Source: Bryobacteraceae bacterium | GTDB taxonomy: Bacteria > Acidobacteriota > Terriglobia > Bryobacterales > Bryobacteraceae | Length of the DNA: 64,000 nt | Assembly (NCBI GenBank): GCA_019752335.1 | Contig: JAIEMJ010000045.1 | Coordinates: 62,001-126,000 of the forward strand | Reading direction: 5' to 3' | Program-made: the position numbers and the translations under genes | Notes under the pieces: model-generated | Told to the model about the DNA's origin: nothing | Databases searched by the model: none | What the model saw: the letters and a program-made list of their open reading frames with translations, nothing else | Shown here: in pieces, positions 35,384 through 43,029 of the stretch | How the letters are laid out: each line of letters starts with the position of its first letter | Position numbering within the stretch: the first letter of the stretch is position 1

Positions 35384-36606
35384 AGATTGATGCTGGTCGC
35401 CTCTGCCGCGAACTCGACGAACTCGCCACCTTCAGCGACGCGCCGGCCCCCGCCGTCACGCGTGTCGTCTTTACGGAGCAGGACCGCTTGGCGCGCGACT
35501 ATCTGAAGCGCCTCTGCCGGGCTGCGGGCCTCGTGATCCGCGAGGACGCCGTGGGCAATACGTTCGCGCGTTGGGTGGGTCGCGAGCCCGAGTTACCGGC
35601 GGTCGCTACGGGGTCGCACTTTGACGCGATTCCGAATGCGGGCCGCTACGATGGCACCTTGGGCGTGCTGGGCGGGCTGGAGGCGATCCGCGCGTTGCAG
35701 GCGGCGGGTAAGAGTCCGCGCCGTTCGCTGGAATTGCTGATGTTCACGTCGGAAGAGCCGACGCGCTTCGGCATCGGCTGCCTCGGCAGCCGGTTGCTAT
35801 CGGGCTCTTTGGATGCCGAAGCCGGCGAGCGCTTGCGGGATCGCGAGGGCGTCACGCTGAATCAGGCGCGGGCGGACTATGCGGGCGGGCTGTCGTCCGT
35901 GAAGCTGACGCCGGGCCACTACCATGCGTTTGTCGAGTTGCACATTGAGCAAGGCCCGCTGCTGGAGCGCGCGGGGATCGGCTTGGGTGTGGTGACGGCG
36001 ATCGCCGCGCCGGCCAGTCTACGGGTGACGATTGACGGAGTGGGCGGCCACGCGGGCGCGGTGCTGATGCCGGAGCGTCGCGACGCCTTCCTGGCGGGCG
36101 CCGAACTCGCCCTGGCCGTGGAGGCCGCCGCGCTCAGCACAGGGTCCATCGACACCGTGGGCACGGCGGGGCTGTGCCAGGTCTTCCCCGGCGCCGTAAA
36201 CAGCGTGCCGAGCCGCTGTTACCTGGAACTCGACATACGCGACATTGACGAAGCCCGGCGGGACCGTGTGCTGGTGTCCATCGCAACGGCGAGCGAGCAG
36301 ATCGCCGCGCGGCGGCAGGTAGCCATCCGCACGGAGGTGATCAATGCCGATCCGCCCGCGCGGTGTGCGCCGATGGTGGTGGAGGCGCTGGTGGCCAGTT
36401 GTGAGGCGCTGGGGTGGCCCCACCAGCGCATGATCAGCCGCGCCTATCATGACTCGCTCTTTCTCTCGCTCGTCGCGCCCACGGCGATGCTGTTTGTCCC
36501 GTGCCGCGACGGCGTCAGCCATCGGCCGGACGAGTATGCGTCGCCGGAAGATATGGCGCGCGGCGTGCGCGTGCTGGCGCACGCCCTGGCTGCTTTGGCG
36601 AGCTAA
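35380..36606 (+). CDS. Second M20 amidohydrolase, probable ureidoglycolate amidohydrolase
   Basis: A 408-residue enzyme of the M20 hydantoinase/carbamoylase group. Site residues: His80 and Asp91 (ATGSHFDAIPNAGRYDG), Glu125/126 (FTSEEPTRFG), the His of LHIEQGP (about 194), and SRAYHDSLFL near the end. The strings AYHDSLF and DGVSHRPDEYA recall plant and bacterial ureidoglycolate amidohydrolases (UAH), which release glyoxylate, CO2 and two ammonia. As the last gene of an operon that already has a complete set of enzymes up to ureidoglycolate, UAH is the missing activity. N-carbamoyl amino acid hydrolase or a second allantoate hydrolase would be the alternatives. The ATG at 35380 overlaps the allE stop. 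Confidence 0.8.
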   Translation: MKIDAGRLCRELDELATFSDAPAPAVTRVVFTEQDRLARDYLKRLCRAAGLVIREDAVGNTFARWVGREPELPAVATGSHFDAIPNAGRYDGTLGVLGGLEAIRALQAAGKSPRRSLELLMFTSEEPTRFGIGCLGSRLLSGSLDAEAGERLRDREGVTLNQARADYAGGLSSVKLTPGHYHAFVELHIEQGPLLERAGIGLGVVTAIAAPASLRVTIDGVGGHAGAVLMPERRDAFLAGAELALAVEAAALSTGSIDTVGTAGLCQVFPGAVNSVPSRCYLELDIRDIDEARRDRVLVSIATASEQIAARRQVAIRTEVINADPPARCAPMVVEALVASCEALGWPHQRMISRAYHDSLFLSLVAPTAMLFVPCRDGVSHRPDEYASPEDMARGVRVLAHALAALAS

Positions 36607-36612
36607 CGGCGC

Positions 36613-36618
36613 TACAAT
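36613..36618 (+). promoter_or_regulatory. -10 hexamer TACAAT of a near-leaderless promoter
   Basis: GCTACAAT, identical to that in front of the dehydratase gene at 2961, ends 10 bases before the ATG at 36629. It would separate the oxidoreductase pair from the purine operon. Confidence 0.5.
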
Positions 36619-36628
36619 CGTTTTCAGA

Positions 36629-37948
36629 ATGCCCACCAGCAGAAGAATTTTCCTGCAGAGCTCCACCGCGGCCTCGCTTGCCGCGCAGACTCGTAAGCTC
36701 TCGCCGAATGACAAGATCCGCGTCGCCCTGATCGGAGCGGGCGGCATGGGGACCGCAGACGCGAATTCGGCGCGGGCCAACGGCGCCGAGATCGTCGCCG
36801 CGGCCGACTGTTACACCGGCCGACTGGAGCGCGCCAAGGAGACCTGGGGCGCGCAGATCTTCACCACGCGCGACTACCGCGAGATCCTCGCCAAGCCGGA
36901 CATCGACGCCGTGATCGTCGCCACGCCCGATCATTGGCACGCGCAGATTGCGATTGATGCGATGAACGCCGGCAAGGACGTTTACGTCGAGAAGCCGATG
37001 GTGCAGAAGATCGCCGACGGACGGCTGGTCGTCGAAGCGGCGAAGCGCACCGGCCGGATTCTGCAAGTGGGTAGCCAGCGCGTGAGTTCGCTGGTCTATC
37101 AGAAGGCGAAGGACCTGATCGCCGCGGGCGCTATCGGTAAAGTGAACATGATCGAGGCGTGGTGGGATCGCAATTCAGCGATCGGCGCCTGGCAGTACAC
37201 CGTGCCGCCGGACGCCTCCGAAGCCACCGTCGATTGGAATACGTTTTTGGGCAAGGCGCCGAAGGTGCCCTACGATCCGCTCCGCATTTTCCGCTGGCGC
37301 AACTATCAGGATTACGGCACCGGCGTCGCCGGCGATCTCTTTGTGCATCTCTTCTCAGGCATGCACCATGTGATGGGCGTAACGGGCCCGTCGCGCGTTT
37401 TCGCCACCGGCGGCTTGCGCTTCTGGAAGGACGGCCGCGATGTGGCCGACGTCCTGCTGGGCCTCTATGACTATGCGCCGAGCGCGAAGCACGGCGCGTT
37501 CAACTTGGCCCTGCGCGTGAACTTCGTCAGCGGCGCGGGGGAAACGTCCGGCGTGCGCTTCATCGGCAGCGAAGGCGTGCTGATGCTCGGCAACACGGTT
37601 ACCGTGAAGCGGACGCCGCGCGAGACGGAGCCGGGCTACACGCTGGATAGTTTTGACCGCGCGACGCGCGAGAAGATTCTGGCCGAGTATCGCAAGAAGT
37701 ACCCGGAGCAACGCGTGGTAGCCGATAGCTTGCGTCCGAACGGGGAGGATCAATACGCGCCGCCGCGGGGCTACAACGATCATCTCGATCATCACCGGAA
37801 CTTCCTGGCCGCGGTGCGCAGCCGGAAGCCGGTGATCGAGGATGCGCTGTTCGGCCTGCGCGCCGCTGGGCCGGCGTTGCTTTCGAATCGTAGTTACTTC
37901 GAGAATAAGATTATCGGCTGGAATCCCGAAAGCTGCCAGGAAGCGTAA
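36629..37948 (+). CDS. Gfo/Idh/MocA-family oxidoreductase with Tat-like N-terminus
   Basis: A 439-residue NAD(P)-dependent oxidoreductase of the Gfo/Idh/MocA type. The N-terminus has a twin-arginine motif (SRRIFLQSS) and a short, weakly hydrophobic stretch, so export by Tat is plausible but the h-region is poor. The Rossmann motif ALIGAGGMGTAD follows at about 33. VATPDHWHAQIAIDAMNAGKDVYVEKPM carries the EKP motif (Lys of the active site). DYGTGVAGDLFVHLFSGMHHV has the conserved Asp/His pair. This subgroup is expanded in Planctomycetes and Acidobacteria and acts on unknown sugars. It is followed 1 base later by a close paralogue. Confidence 0.88.
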   Translation: MPTSRRIFLQSSTAASLAAQTRKLSPNDKIRVALIGAGGMGTADANSARANGAEIVAAADCYTGRLERAKETWGAQIFTTRDYREILAKPDIDAVIVATPDHWHAQIAIDAMNAGKDVYVEKPMVQKIADGRLVVEAAKRTGRILQVGSQRVSSLVYQKAKDLIAAGAIGKVNMIEAWWDRNSAIGAWQYTVPPDASEATVDWNTFLGKAPKVPYDPLRIFRWRNYQDYGTGVAGDLFVHLFSGMHHVMGVTGPSRVFATGGLRFWKDGRDVADVLLGLYDYAPSAKHGAFNLALRVNFVSGAGETSGVRFIGSEGVLMLGNTVTVKRTPRETEPGYTLDSFDRATREKILAEYRKKYPEQRVVADSLRPNGEDQYAPPRGYNDHLDHHRNFLAAVRSRKPVIEDALFGLRAAGPALLSNRSYFENKIIGWNPESCQEA

Positions 37949-37949
37949 C

Positions 37950-39197
37950 ATGCAAAATAACAAGTTACAGATCGCTTTAATTGGTTGTGGCGGCATGGGC
38001 CAAGGCGACGCCGCGAATGAAACGAAGCTGGGCGCGAAGTTAGTGGCGGCGGCGGATATCTACGATGGCCGTTTGCAGCGCATGAAGGAGACCTACGGGA
38101 ACCAGATCTTCACCTCGCGCGATTACCGCGAGGTGCTGGCGCGCACGGACGTCGACGCGGTGTTAGTGGCCACACCGGACCACTGGCACGCCCGCATCTG
38201 CATCGACGCGCTGAATGCCGGTAAGCACGTTTATTGTCAAAAGCCGATGGTGCAGAAGCCCGAAGACGGCCACCCCGTGATTGAGGCGTGGAAGAAATCC
38301 GGCAAGGTATTCCAAGTGGGCAGCCAGTATGTCAGTTCGCCGGTTTATTTGAAGGCCAAGGAACTGATCGCCCAAGGCGCTATTGGCGAATTGAATATGG
38401 TGGAAGCCTGGCTCGACCGCAATACGGCGTTGGGCGCCTGGCAATATTCCATTCCCCCCGATGCGTCTTTACAGAATATTGACTGGGATCGTTTTCTCGG
38501 CAATGCGCCGAAGCATGCCTTCGAGCCGATCCGGCTTTTCCGGTGGCGCAATTATCGCGACTACGGTACCGGCCTGGCGGGCGACTTATACGTCCACTTA
38601 CTCAGCGGCCTGCATCTGGCGACGAATTCCAAGGGTCCGAACCGGATGTATGCGACGGGTGGGGTCCGCTTCTGGAATGACGGCCGCGATGTGCCGGATG
38701 TGATGCTGGCGACGCTCGACTATCCGTCGACGCCGGAGCATGGCGCGTTTACCTTGGCTTTGCGCGTGAACTTTGCCAGCAGTGAGCCGCAGGAGCGCTT
38801 CGGTTTCCGCTTCGTCGGCAGCGAAGGCACCATGACCACGAGCTACAACACGCTGGTGCTCTCGAAGACGCCGCGCGAGCGGGAGCCCGGCATGAGTATC
38901 AACACGTTTCCGGCAAAGCTGCAAGCCGAATACATCCGCGAATATCAGAAGAAGTATCCGCCGCGCCCTGCCGTGGCCGAACTCGACAACGAAGATCAGA
39001 AATTCCAGATGCGTGCCGACGCCCACCTGGAGCATCATCGCAATTTCCAGGCCTCGATCCTGAACGGCGCGCGCCAGATTGAAGATCCGATCTTCGGCCT
39101 ACGCGCCGCGGGTCCCGCGCTGTTGTGCAACGAGAGTATTTACTCGCAGCAGATTCAGCACTGGGACCCGGAGACGATGCGCATCACGAAGAGTTAG
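37950..39197 (+). CDS. Gfo/Idh/MocA-family oxidoreductase, paralogue without signal peptide
   Basis: A 415-residue protein that aligns with the preceding product over its whole length (shared strings include VATPDHWHA, RNYRDYGTG/RNYQDYGTG, FRFVGSEG and IEDPIFGLRAAGPALL). It starts directly with MQNNKLQIALIGCGGMGQGD and has no export signal. In place of EKPM it has QKPM, a Glu-to-Gln change beside the active-site lysine. ATG 37950 has AGGAAG upstream. The pair may form a heteromer or act on related sugars in two compartments. Confidence 0.87.
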   Translation: MQNNKLQIALIGCGGMGQGDAANETKLGAKLVAAADIYDGRLQRMKETYGNQIFTSRDYREVLARTDVDAVLVATPDHWHARICIDALNAGKHVYCQKPMVQKPEDGHPVIEAWKKSGKVFQVGSQYVSSPVYLKAKELIAQGAIGELNMVEAWLDRNTALGAWQYSIPPDASLQNIDWDRFLGNAPKHAFEPIRLFRWRNYRDYGTGLAGDLYVHLLSGLHLATNSKGPNRMYATGGVRFWNDGRDVPDVMLATLDYPSTPEHGAFTLALRVNFASSEPQERFGFRFVGSEGTMTTSYNTLVLSKTPREREPGMSINTFPAKLQAEYIREYQKKYPPRPAVAELDNEDQKFQMRADAHLEHHRNFQASILNGARQIEDPIFGLRAAGPALLCNESIYSQQIQHWDPETMRITKS

Positions 39198-39227
39198 AAA
39201 ACGTAGCGTCGTGCCAGGAGCCCGACC

Positions 39228-39296
39228 GGACAGGCCAGGAGGCCTGTCCTACTATGCGCGCTTGAACGCCGGTAGGACAGGCCTCCCGGCCTGTCC
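39228..39296. repeat. Long inverted repeat in the intergenic region
   Basis: Arm 1 (39228-39252) and arm 2 (39272-39296) are reverse complements over 24 of 25 bases, with a 19-base loop. Each arm is itself almost palindromic (GGACAGGCC...GGCCTGTCC). A related partial copy (GGGAGGCCGGTCC) follows at 39313-39325. The element fills the 140-base gap between two convergent genes and may act as a two-way terminator; it looks like a member of a dispersed family. Confidence 0.85.
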
Positions 39297-39337
39297 AAAT
39301 GTAGAAACTCCTGGGAGGCCGGTCCAGCCTATGAAGG

Positions 39338-40525
39338 CTAGTGGACCATCTTGTGCGGGTCAATGACGAACTTCTTGGCCGCGCCCTTGTCGAAGTCTGA
39401 GTAGCCACGCGGCGCGTCGTCGAGCGTGATCACTTCCACGCCCACGGCCTTCGCCGGATGGACCTTGTCGTAGAGAATCGCGTTCATTAGTGCACGGTGG
39501 TACTTCATCACCGGGCACTGGCCCGTGCAGAACATGTGGCTCTTCGCCCAACCGAGGCCGATGCGGATGCCGAGCATGCCGATCTTGGCGTTGTCGTCGA
39601 CGCCGCCCGGGTCGCCGGTGACGTAGAGTCCCGGAATGCCGATGGCGCCGCCCGCGCGGGTAACTTCCATCAGCGAGTTGAGCACCGTCGCCGGACGCTC
39701 CACTACGGTGTCGTGTCCATGGCCGCGCGCCTCGAAGCCCACGCAGTCCACGGCGCAGTCGACTTCCGGCACCTTGACGATCTGCGCGATCATCGCGGCG
39801 AGGTCGGCGCTTTGCCGCAGGTCAATCGTCTCGCAGCCGAAGCTGCGTGCTTGCGCGAGGCGTTCCGGAATCATGTCGCCAACGATGACGCAGGCCGCGC
39901 CCAAGAGCTGGCAACTCACCGCGCAGGCCAAGCCCACGGGTCCCGCGCCCGCCACATAGACGATGGAGCCGGGGCCGACGCCGGCCGTGAAGGCGCCGTG
40001 GAAGCCGGTGGGGAAGATGTCGCTGAGGAGGGTGAGGTCGGCGATTTTGGCCAGGGCCTGATCGCGATCCGGGAAGCGCAACAGGTTGAAGTCGGCATAG
40101 GGAACCATGACGTACTCCGCCTGTCCGCCCACCCAACCGCCCATGTCGACGTAGCCGTAAGCGGCGCCGGGGCGAGCCGGATTGACGTTGAGGCAGATGC
40201 CGGTGCGCCCTTCCTTGCAATTGCGGCAGCGGCCGCAGGCAATGTTGAAGGGGACGCTGACGATGTCGCCCTTCTTGATGAACTCCACATCGCGCCCGGC
40301 CTCAATCACCTCGCCGGTGATCTCGTGGCCGAGGATGAGTCCCGCGGGGGCCGTGGTGCGGCCGCGGACCATGTGCTGGTCACTGCCGCAGATGTTCGTG
40401 GTTACTACTTTGAGGATCACGCCGTGATCGCATTTCCGGGCCCCGAGGGCCAGAGTCGGGAAGTCAATTCCCTGGATCTCCACTTTGCCGGGAGCCATGT
40501 AAGCTACGCCGCGATTGGTCGCCAT
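39338..40525 (-). CDS. fdhA: Glutathione-independent formaldehyde dehydrogenase
   Basis: A zinc-dependent medium-chain dehydrogenase of about 395 residues. It matches Pseudomonas putida FdhA along the whole chain as remembered: NRGVAYMAPGKVEIQ at the start, NICGSDQHMVRGRTTAP, LGHEITGEVIE, ACGRCRNCKEG (structural zinc cysteines), VNPARPGAAYGYVDMGGW, DCAVDCVGFEARGHGH and the end KKFVIDPHK. It oxidises formaldehyde to formate with tightly bound NAD+, by dismutation in the Pseudomonas enzyme. I use ATG 40525 (MATNRG) because it matches that N-terminus and has GAGGTG about 10 bases upstream; ATG 40534 is the alternative. It is a single gene downstream of the T6SS-like locus. Confidence 0.92.
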   Translation of the reverse strand: MATNRGVAYMAPGKVEIQGIDFPTLALGARKCDHGVILKVVTTNICGSDQHMVRGRTTAPAGLILGHEITGEVIEAGRDVEFIKKGDIVSVPFNIACGRCRNCKEGRTGICLNVNPARPGAAYGYVDMGGWVGGQAEYVMVPYADFNLLRFPDRDQALAKIADLTLLSDIFPTGFHGAFTAGVGPGSIVYVAGAGPVGLACAVSCQLLGAACVIVGDMIPERLAQARSFGCETIDLRQSADLAAMIAQIVKVPEVDCAVDCVGFEARGHGHDTVVERPATVLNSLMEVTRAGGAIGIPGLYVTGDPGGVDDNAKIGMLGIRIGLGWAKSHMFCTGQCPVMKYHRALMNAILYDKVHPAKAVGVEVITLDDAPRGYSDFDKGAAKKFVIDPHKMVH

Positions 40526-40624
40526 ATTGTCCATTCACCTCTGACGGGAAGTCTGTCGCGCGAAGAGCCGCGCTCAGGCATCGTATCAGCTTGTGGGGCC
40601 TGGCGAAAAGGGGTACGGAAAAGG

Positions 40625-41413
40625 TTAACGATCGGGTCCGGCGTTGAGTTCAGCGTAGCCGTCCGGCCGAACCAGCCACTCAAAGGCACCCGCCTTCGTC
40701 TCACGTCCCTTCAGCTTGCGAAAGACGGCGGCGAGAGGCTGTTGCGAAGCAAGGAAAACACCTCCGTCTTCGGGGCTCTCGCGGACGTAGAATGTCAATC
40801 CGCAGGTCCACGCCTCGATTTGCCCAGCGGGCTTTTCGGCGAACGAAGCGGCGGACAGGAGGGGGAAATAGTAAGCAAAATGCCGCAGAGACTCCTCCAC
40901 AATCAACGGCTGAAACTGTCCCGTCGCGCGCGCGCGCACGATGGCTGGAGGATCTTCACTAAGGGCCAACAAAACGGCACCACGTCCGAACAAGGCTCCG
41001 ACGGCGGACATCACTTCGGCGTCGCCGGTGGTAATGCCGAAAATCTGGTTCATCATCGGCCGCGGCATTTCCCCCACATCGAGGTTGGTGAAGTCATCCA
41101 CCGTCCACAAAGTAGGTGGCTTCTCCTCCGGCTTGTAAGCCAGGCCCCAATCAAGACCCCACTGCTTCCCGTTTTTCGAAGCAATCATCCCGGCTCCCCC
41201 GAGGTTGAGCTGGTTGTATTGGAGTATGCCGATCAGGTTTGCCGGACGCGCCGCGCGCGCAGCACGCAGAATATCGAGCACCAGTAGGCGCACCGCCGGA
41301 CTAAGTTCGGGGGCCATCGGGTAGGGCCCCCCGAGCGGAATCCGGTAGGTGTACCAGGCAGATGGCTGAGGGTAAGTTTCCAGCGCAATTTTCGGCGGCG
41401 ATGTGGGCTTCAT
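40625..41413 (-). CDS. Unknown protein, last gene of the T6SS-like locus
   Basis: I do not recognise this 262-residue protein. It has no signal peptide or membrane helix and looks like a mixed alpha/beta cytoplasmic protein with many Pro and aromatic residues (PSAWYTYRIPLGGPYPM, GLDWGLAYKPEEKPP, FEWLVRPDGYAEL). A recognisable feature is GITTGDAEVMSAVGALFGRGAVLLALSED. It lies 9 bases downstream of another unknown gene and third after vgrG on the same strand. Genes in this position commonly encode effectors, adaptors or immunity proteins; absence of a signal peptide would fit a cytoplasmic adaptor or immunity role. Inference from position only. Confidence 0.7.
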   Translation of the reverse strand: MKPTSPPKIALETYPQPSAWYTYRIPLGGPYPMAPELSPAVRLLVLDILRAARAARPANLIGILQYNQLNLGGAGMIASKNGKQWGLDWGLAYKPEEKPPTLWTVDDFTNLDVGEMPRPMMNQIFGITTGDAEVMSAVGALFGRGAVLLALSEDPPAIVRARATGQFQPLIVEESLRHFAYYFPLLSAASFAEKPAGQIEAWTCGLTFYVRESPEDGGVFLASQQPLAAVFRKLKGRETKAGAFEWLVRPDGYAELNAGPDR

Positions 41414-41422
41414 AGGTTTGCT

Positions 41423-42283
41423 TTAGGCCGTTGGATAAAAAATGTTTTCTTCGTGAAGTGCGGCGACGATCTCCAGCATCAGCGGATCGATATCGACACT
41501 TCCCCACAGCAGAATGCCCTGATCCTCTCTGCTTTCGGCTAGATAGGCACCCAGTAAGGACAACCACGCTTCGCGCACTTCGCCGCGAGTCGTGATGATG
41601 TCGCGAGAGGTGAGGAGAGGTACGGCAAAGGGCATCCCTGCGTACTGTGGGTTGTCCTGAATCTCAGGCGCAAAAACCTGAAGGCTTCTGGGGAGGAAAC
41701 TGTCGGCCAGCGCGAAGGTCATTTCAATTTCGCCCGGAATGTCCAGCGGCTTGAAGACTGGATTCGCCAGCACTTTGGGCGGCAACCGGAAATCCGGCGG
41801 CGTGGTCTTCGGACAGGGAGGTAACCAAACGGACAGTCGCGCGCCAAAGCCACCCAAGGCGGTCAGTTGCGCCGGGCCCTTCTTTTTGGGTAGCCAGTAG
41901 GCAATATTCTTGGTGGCGTTGCGGATTTTGGAAGCATCACCGGAGGCGATGATATCCTGGATTTCCTTCTCGGTGGGGGCCCGGAAAACCTCCTGCGACG
42001 GCTGCACCAACATGCCGGGAATCGGATTGAATTCCTGGCTGTGTTTCAGGAAGGGAGTCATCAGGTCGGGATAGATGGCGTCGAAGTTGACGAAATTTTC
42101 CCGGCGCAGCTTTAGGCGCTCCCTGGCCGCCAGGGTGAAGCGTTCTTCGAATTCCATGAGCCATGCTTTTTCAGGCTGCCGCATGGGAAACCCGGAAACC
42201 GGGAGCCAGTAGAGACTGGATCCCACCAAGGACTCTGCCTTGCGGAAGGGTGAGTACGGCGGTCGAGGCGACTGATCGGGCAT
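41423..42283 (-). CDS. Unknown protein of the vgrG-linked trio
   Basis: A 286-residue protein not known to me. It is soluble, with a charged helical part near residues 45-65 (EFEERFTLAARERLKLRREN), a central Pro-rich beta part (FGARLSVWLPPCPKTTPPDF) and a C-terminal segment WLSLLGAYLAESREDQGILLWGSVD. It starts 2 bases before the stop of the next upstream gene's end region (gap 2) and is followed by the unknown gene at 40625, so the three are cotranscribed with vgrG. Possible roles: effector chaperone, immunity or effector. No catalytic motif is visible. Confidence 0.7.
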   Translation of the reverse strand: MPDQSPRPPYSPFRKAESLVGSSLYWLPVSGFPMRQPEKAWLMEFEERFTLAARERLKLRRENFVNFDAIYPDLMTPFLKHSQEFNPIPGMLVQPSQEVFRAPTEKEIQDIIASGDASKIRNATKNIAYWLPKKKGPAQLTALGGFGARLSVWLPPCPKTTPPDFRLPPKVLANPVFKPLDIPGEIEMTFALADSFLPRSLQVFAPEIQDNPQYAGMPFAVPLLTSRDIITTRGEVREAWLSLLGAYLAESREDQGILLWGSVDIDPLMLEIVAALHEENIFYPTA

Positions 42284-42285
42284 GG

Positions 42286-43011
42286 TTATTGGAGCCCCGG
42301 AATAGTGTCAGGCGGGACGTTGAGTTCGCAACCGATAGCTGGACGCACGCCGCGCACATCGGGATGAATGCCGTTAATGTCCGAGCGCACCGCTTCCACG
42401 GCAATGCAGCAAGCCACCAGGCCATTCTTCAAGCCAGCGACGGTGGCGTTTTTGAGGCCATCCACCTTGCTCTGAATGCCCTTTGACAAAACCTCAAATA
42501 GAGCCACTTGCGTATTAGTCCCACGAATCGCGACATCGGCGCCCACGTTGGTAGTGCGAAACAGATATGCGGCGCCCTTGGTCCATTTAGTCTCAAACCA
42601 GTCTCCGGAGTTAAACATGCTCACGGTAGGATTGAGGCAGGTAACTGGCCCAAGAATCGTCTTGAGCGTCGGGCCAATCGTTAGTTTCATCTCCGAGGAC
42701 ATCACCTGGCGGTTGTACACCGACATCATCATCTTGGTATAAACCCCCATGATCGTCTTCATGGACGTACCCATCGTGGTGTGGGACTTGTTTCCCATCA
42801 CGGTGGCCGTGCAATTGCCAAACACCAATTTCGTCACGTTGGCCATGAACTTTAGGGTGATATCGCCCAGGACCATCTCGTTGCGCGTACCCATGATCTT
42901 GGTATCTTCCTTGAACGAAGAACCCACCAAGGAGCCCATGTTCGGGGTGAACGCGTCGCCGCTGATGTCGACGCGCGTGGAAATTCCGGTCGCTCCATCA
43001 AATGTACTCAT
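42286..43011 (-). CDS. Unknown beta-repeat protein directly downstream of vgrG
   Basis: A 241-residue protein that begins with MSTFDGATGISTRVDISGD. Residues about 35-120 are a run of short alternating hydrophobic/polar strands with recurring 'xMG' turns (TKIMG, TVMG, TTMG, TIMG) and many Thr, Met and Lys residues. This is the look of a triple-stranded beta-helix such as the needle part of phage gp5 and long VgrG proteins. The C-terminal third contains a hydrophobic helix (GLKNGLVACCIAVEAV) and ends VPPDTIPGLQ. The VgrG product itself ends soon after its beta-prism begins, so this protein might be a separately encoded spike extension or a spike-borne effector. It starts 18 bases after the vgrG stop with a GGAGG site. 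Confidence 0.65.
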   Translation of the reverse strand: MSTFDGATGISTRVDISGDAFTPNMGSLVGSSFKEDTKIMGTRNEMVLGDITLKFMANVTKLVFGNCTATVMGNKSHTTMGTSMKTIMGVYTKMMMSVYNRQVMSSEMKLTIGPTLKTILGPVTCLNPTVSMFNSGDWFETKWTKGAAYLFRTTNVGADVAIRGTNTQVALFEVLSKGIQSKVDGLKNATVAGLKNGLVACCIAVEAVRSDINGIHPDVRGVRPAIGCELNVPPDTIPGLQ

Positions 43012-43029
43012 GTTTTCCTCCCTGCTTCC

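Noticed and set aside
39497-41287. A 596-codon rightward open frame
   Set aside because: It lies antisense to fdhA and the 40625 gene, both clearly coding on the minus strand. Composition is His/Asp/Val-rich as expected for the mirror of high-GC coding DNA.
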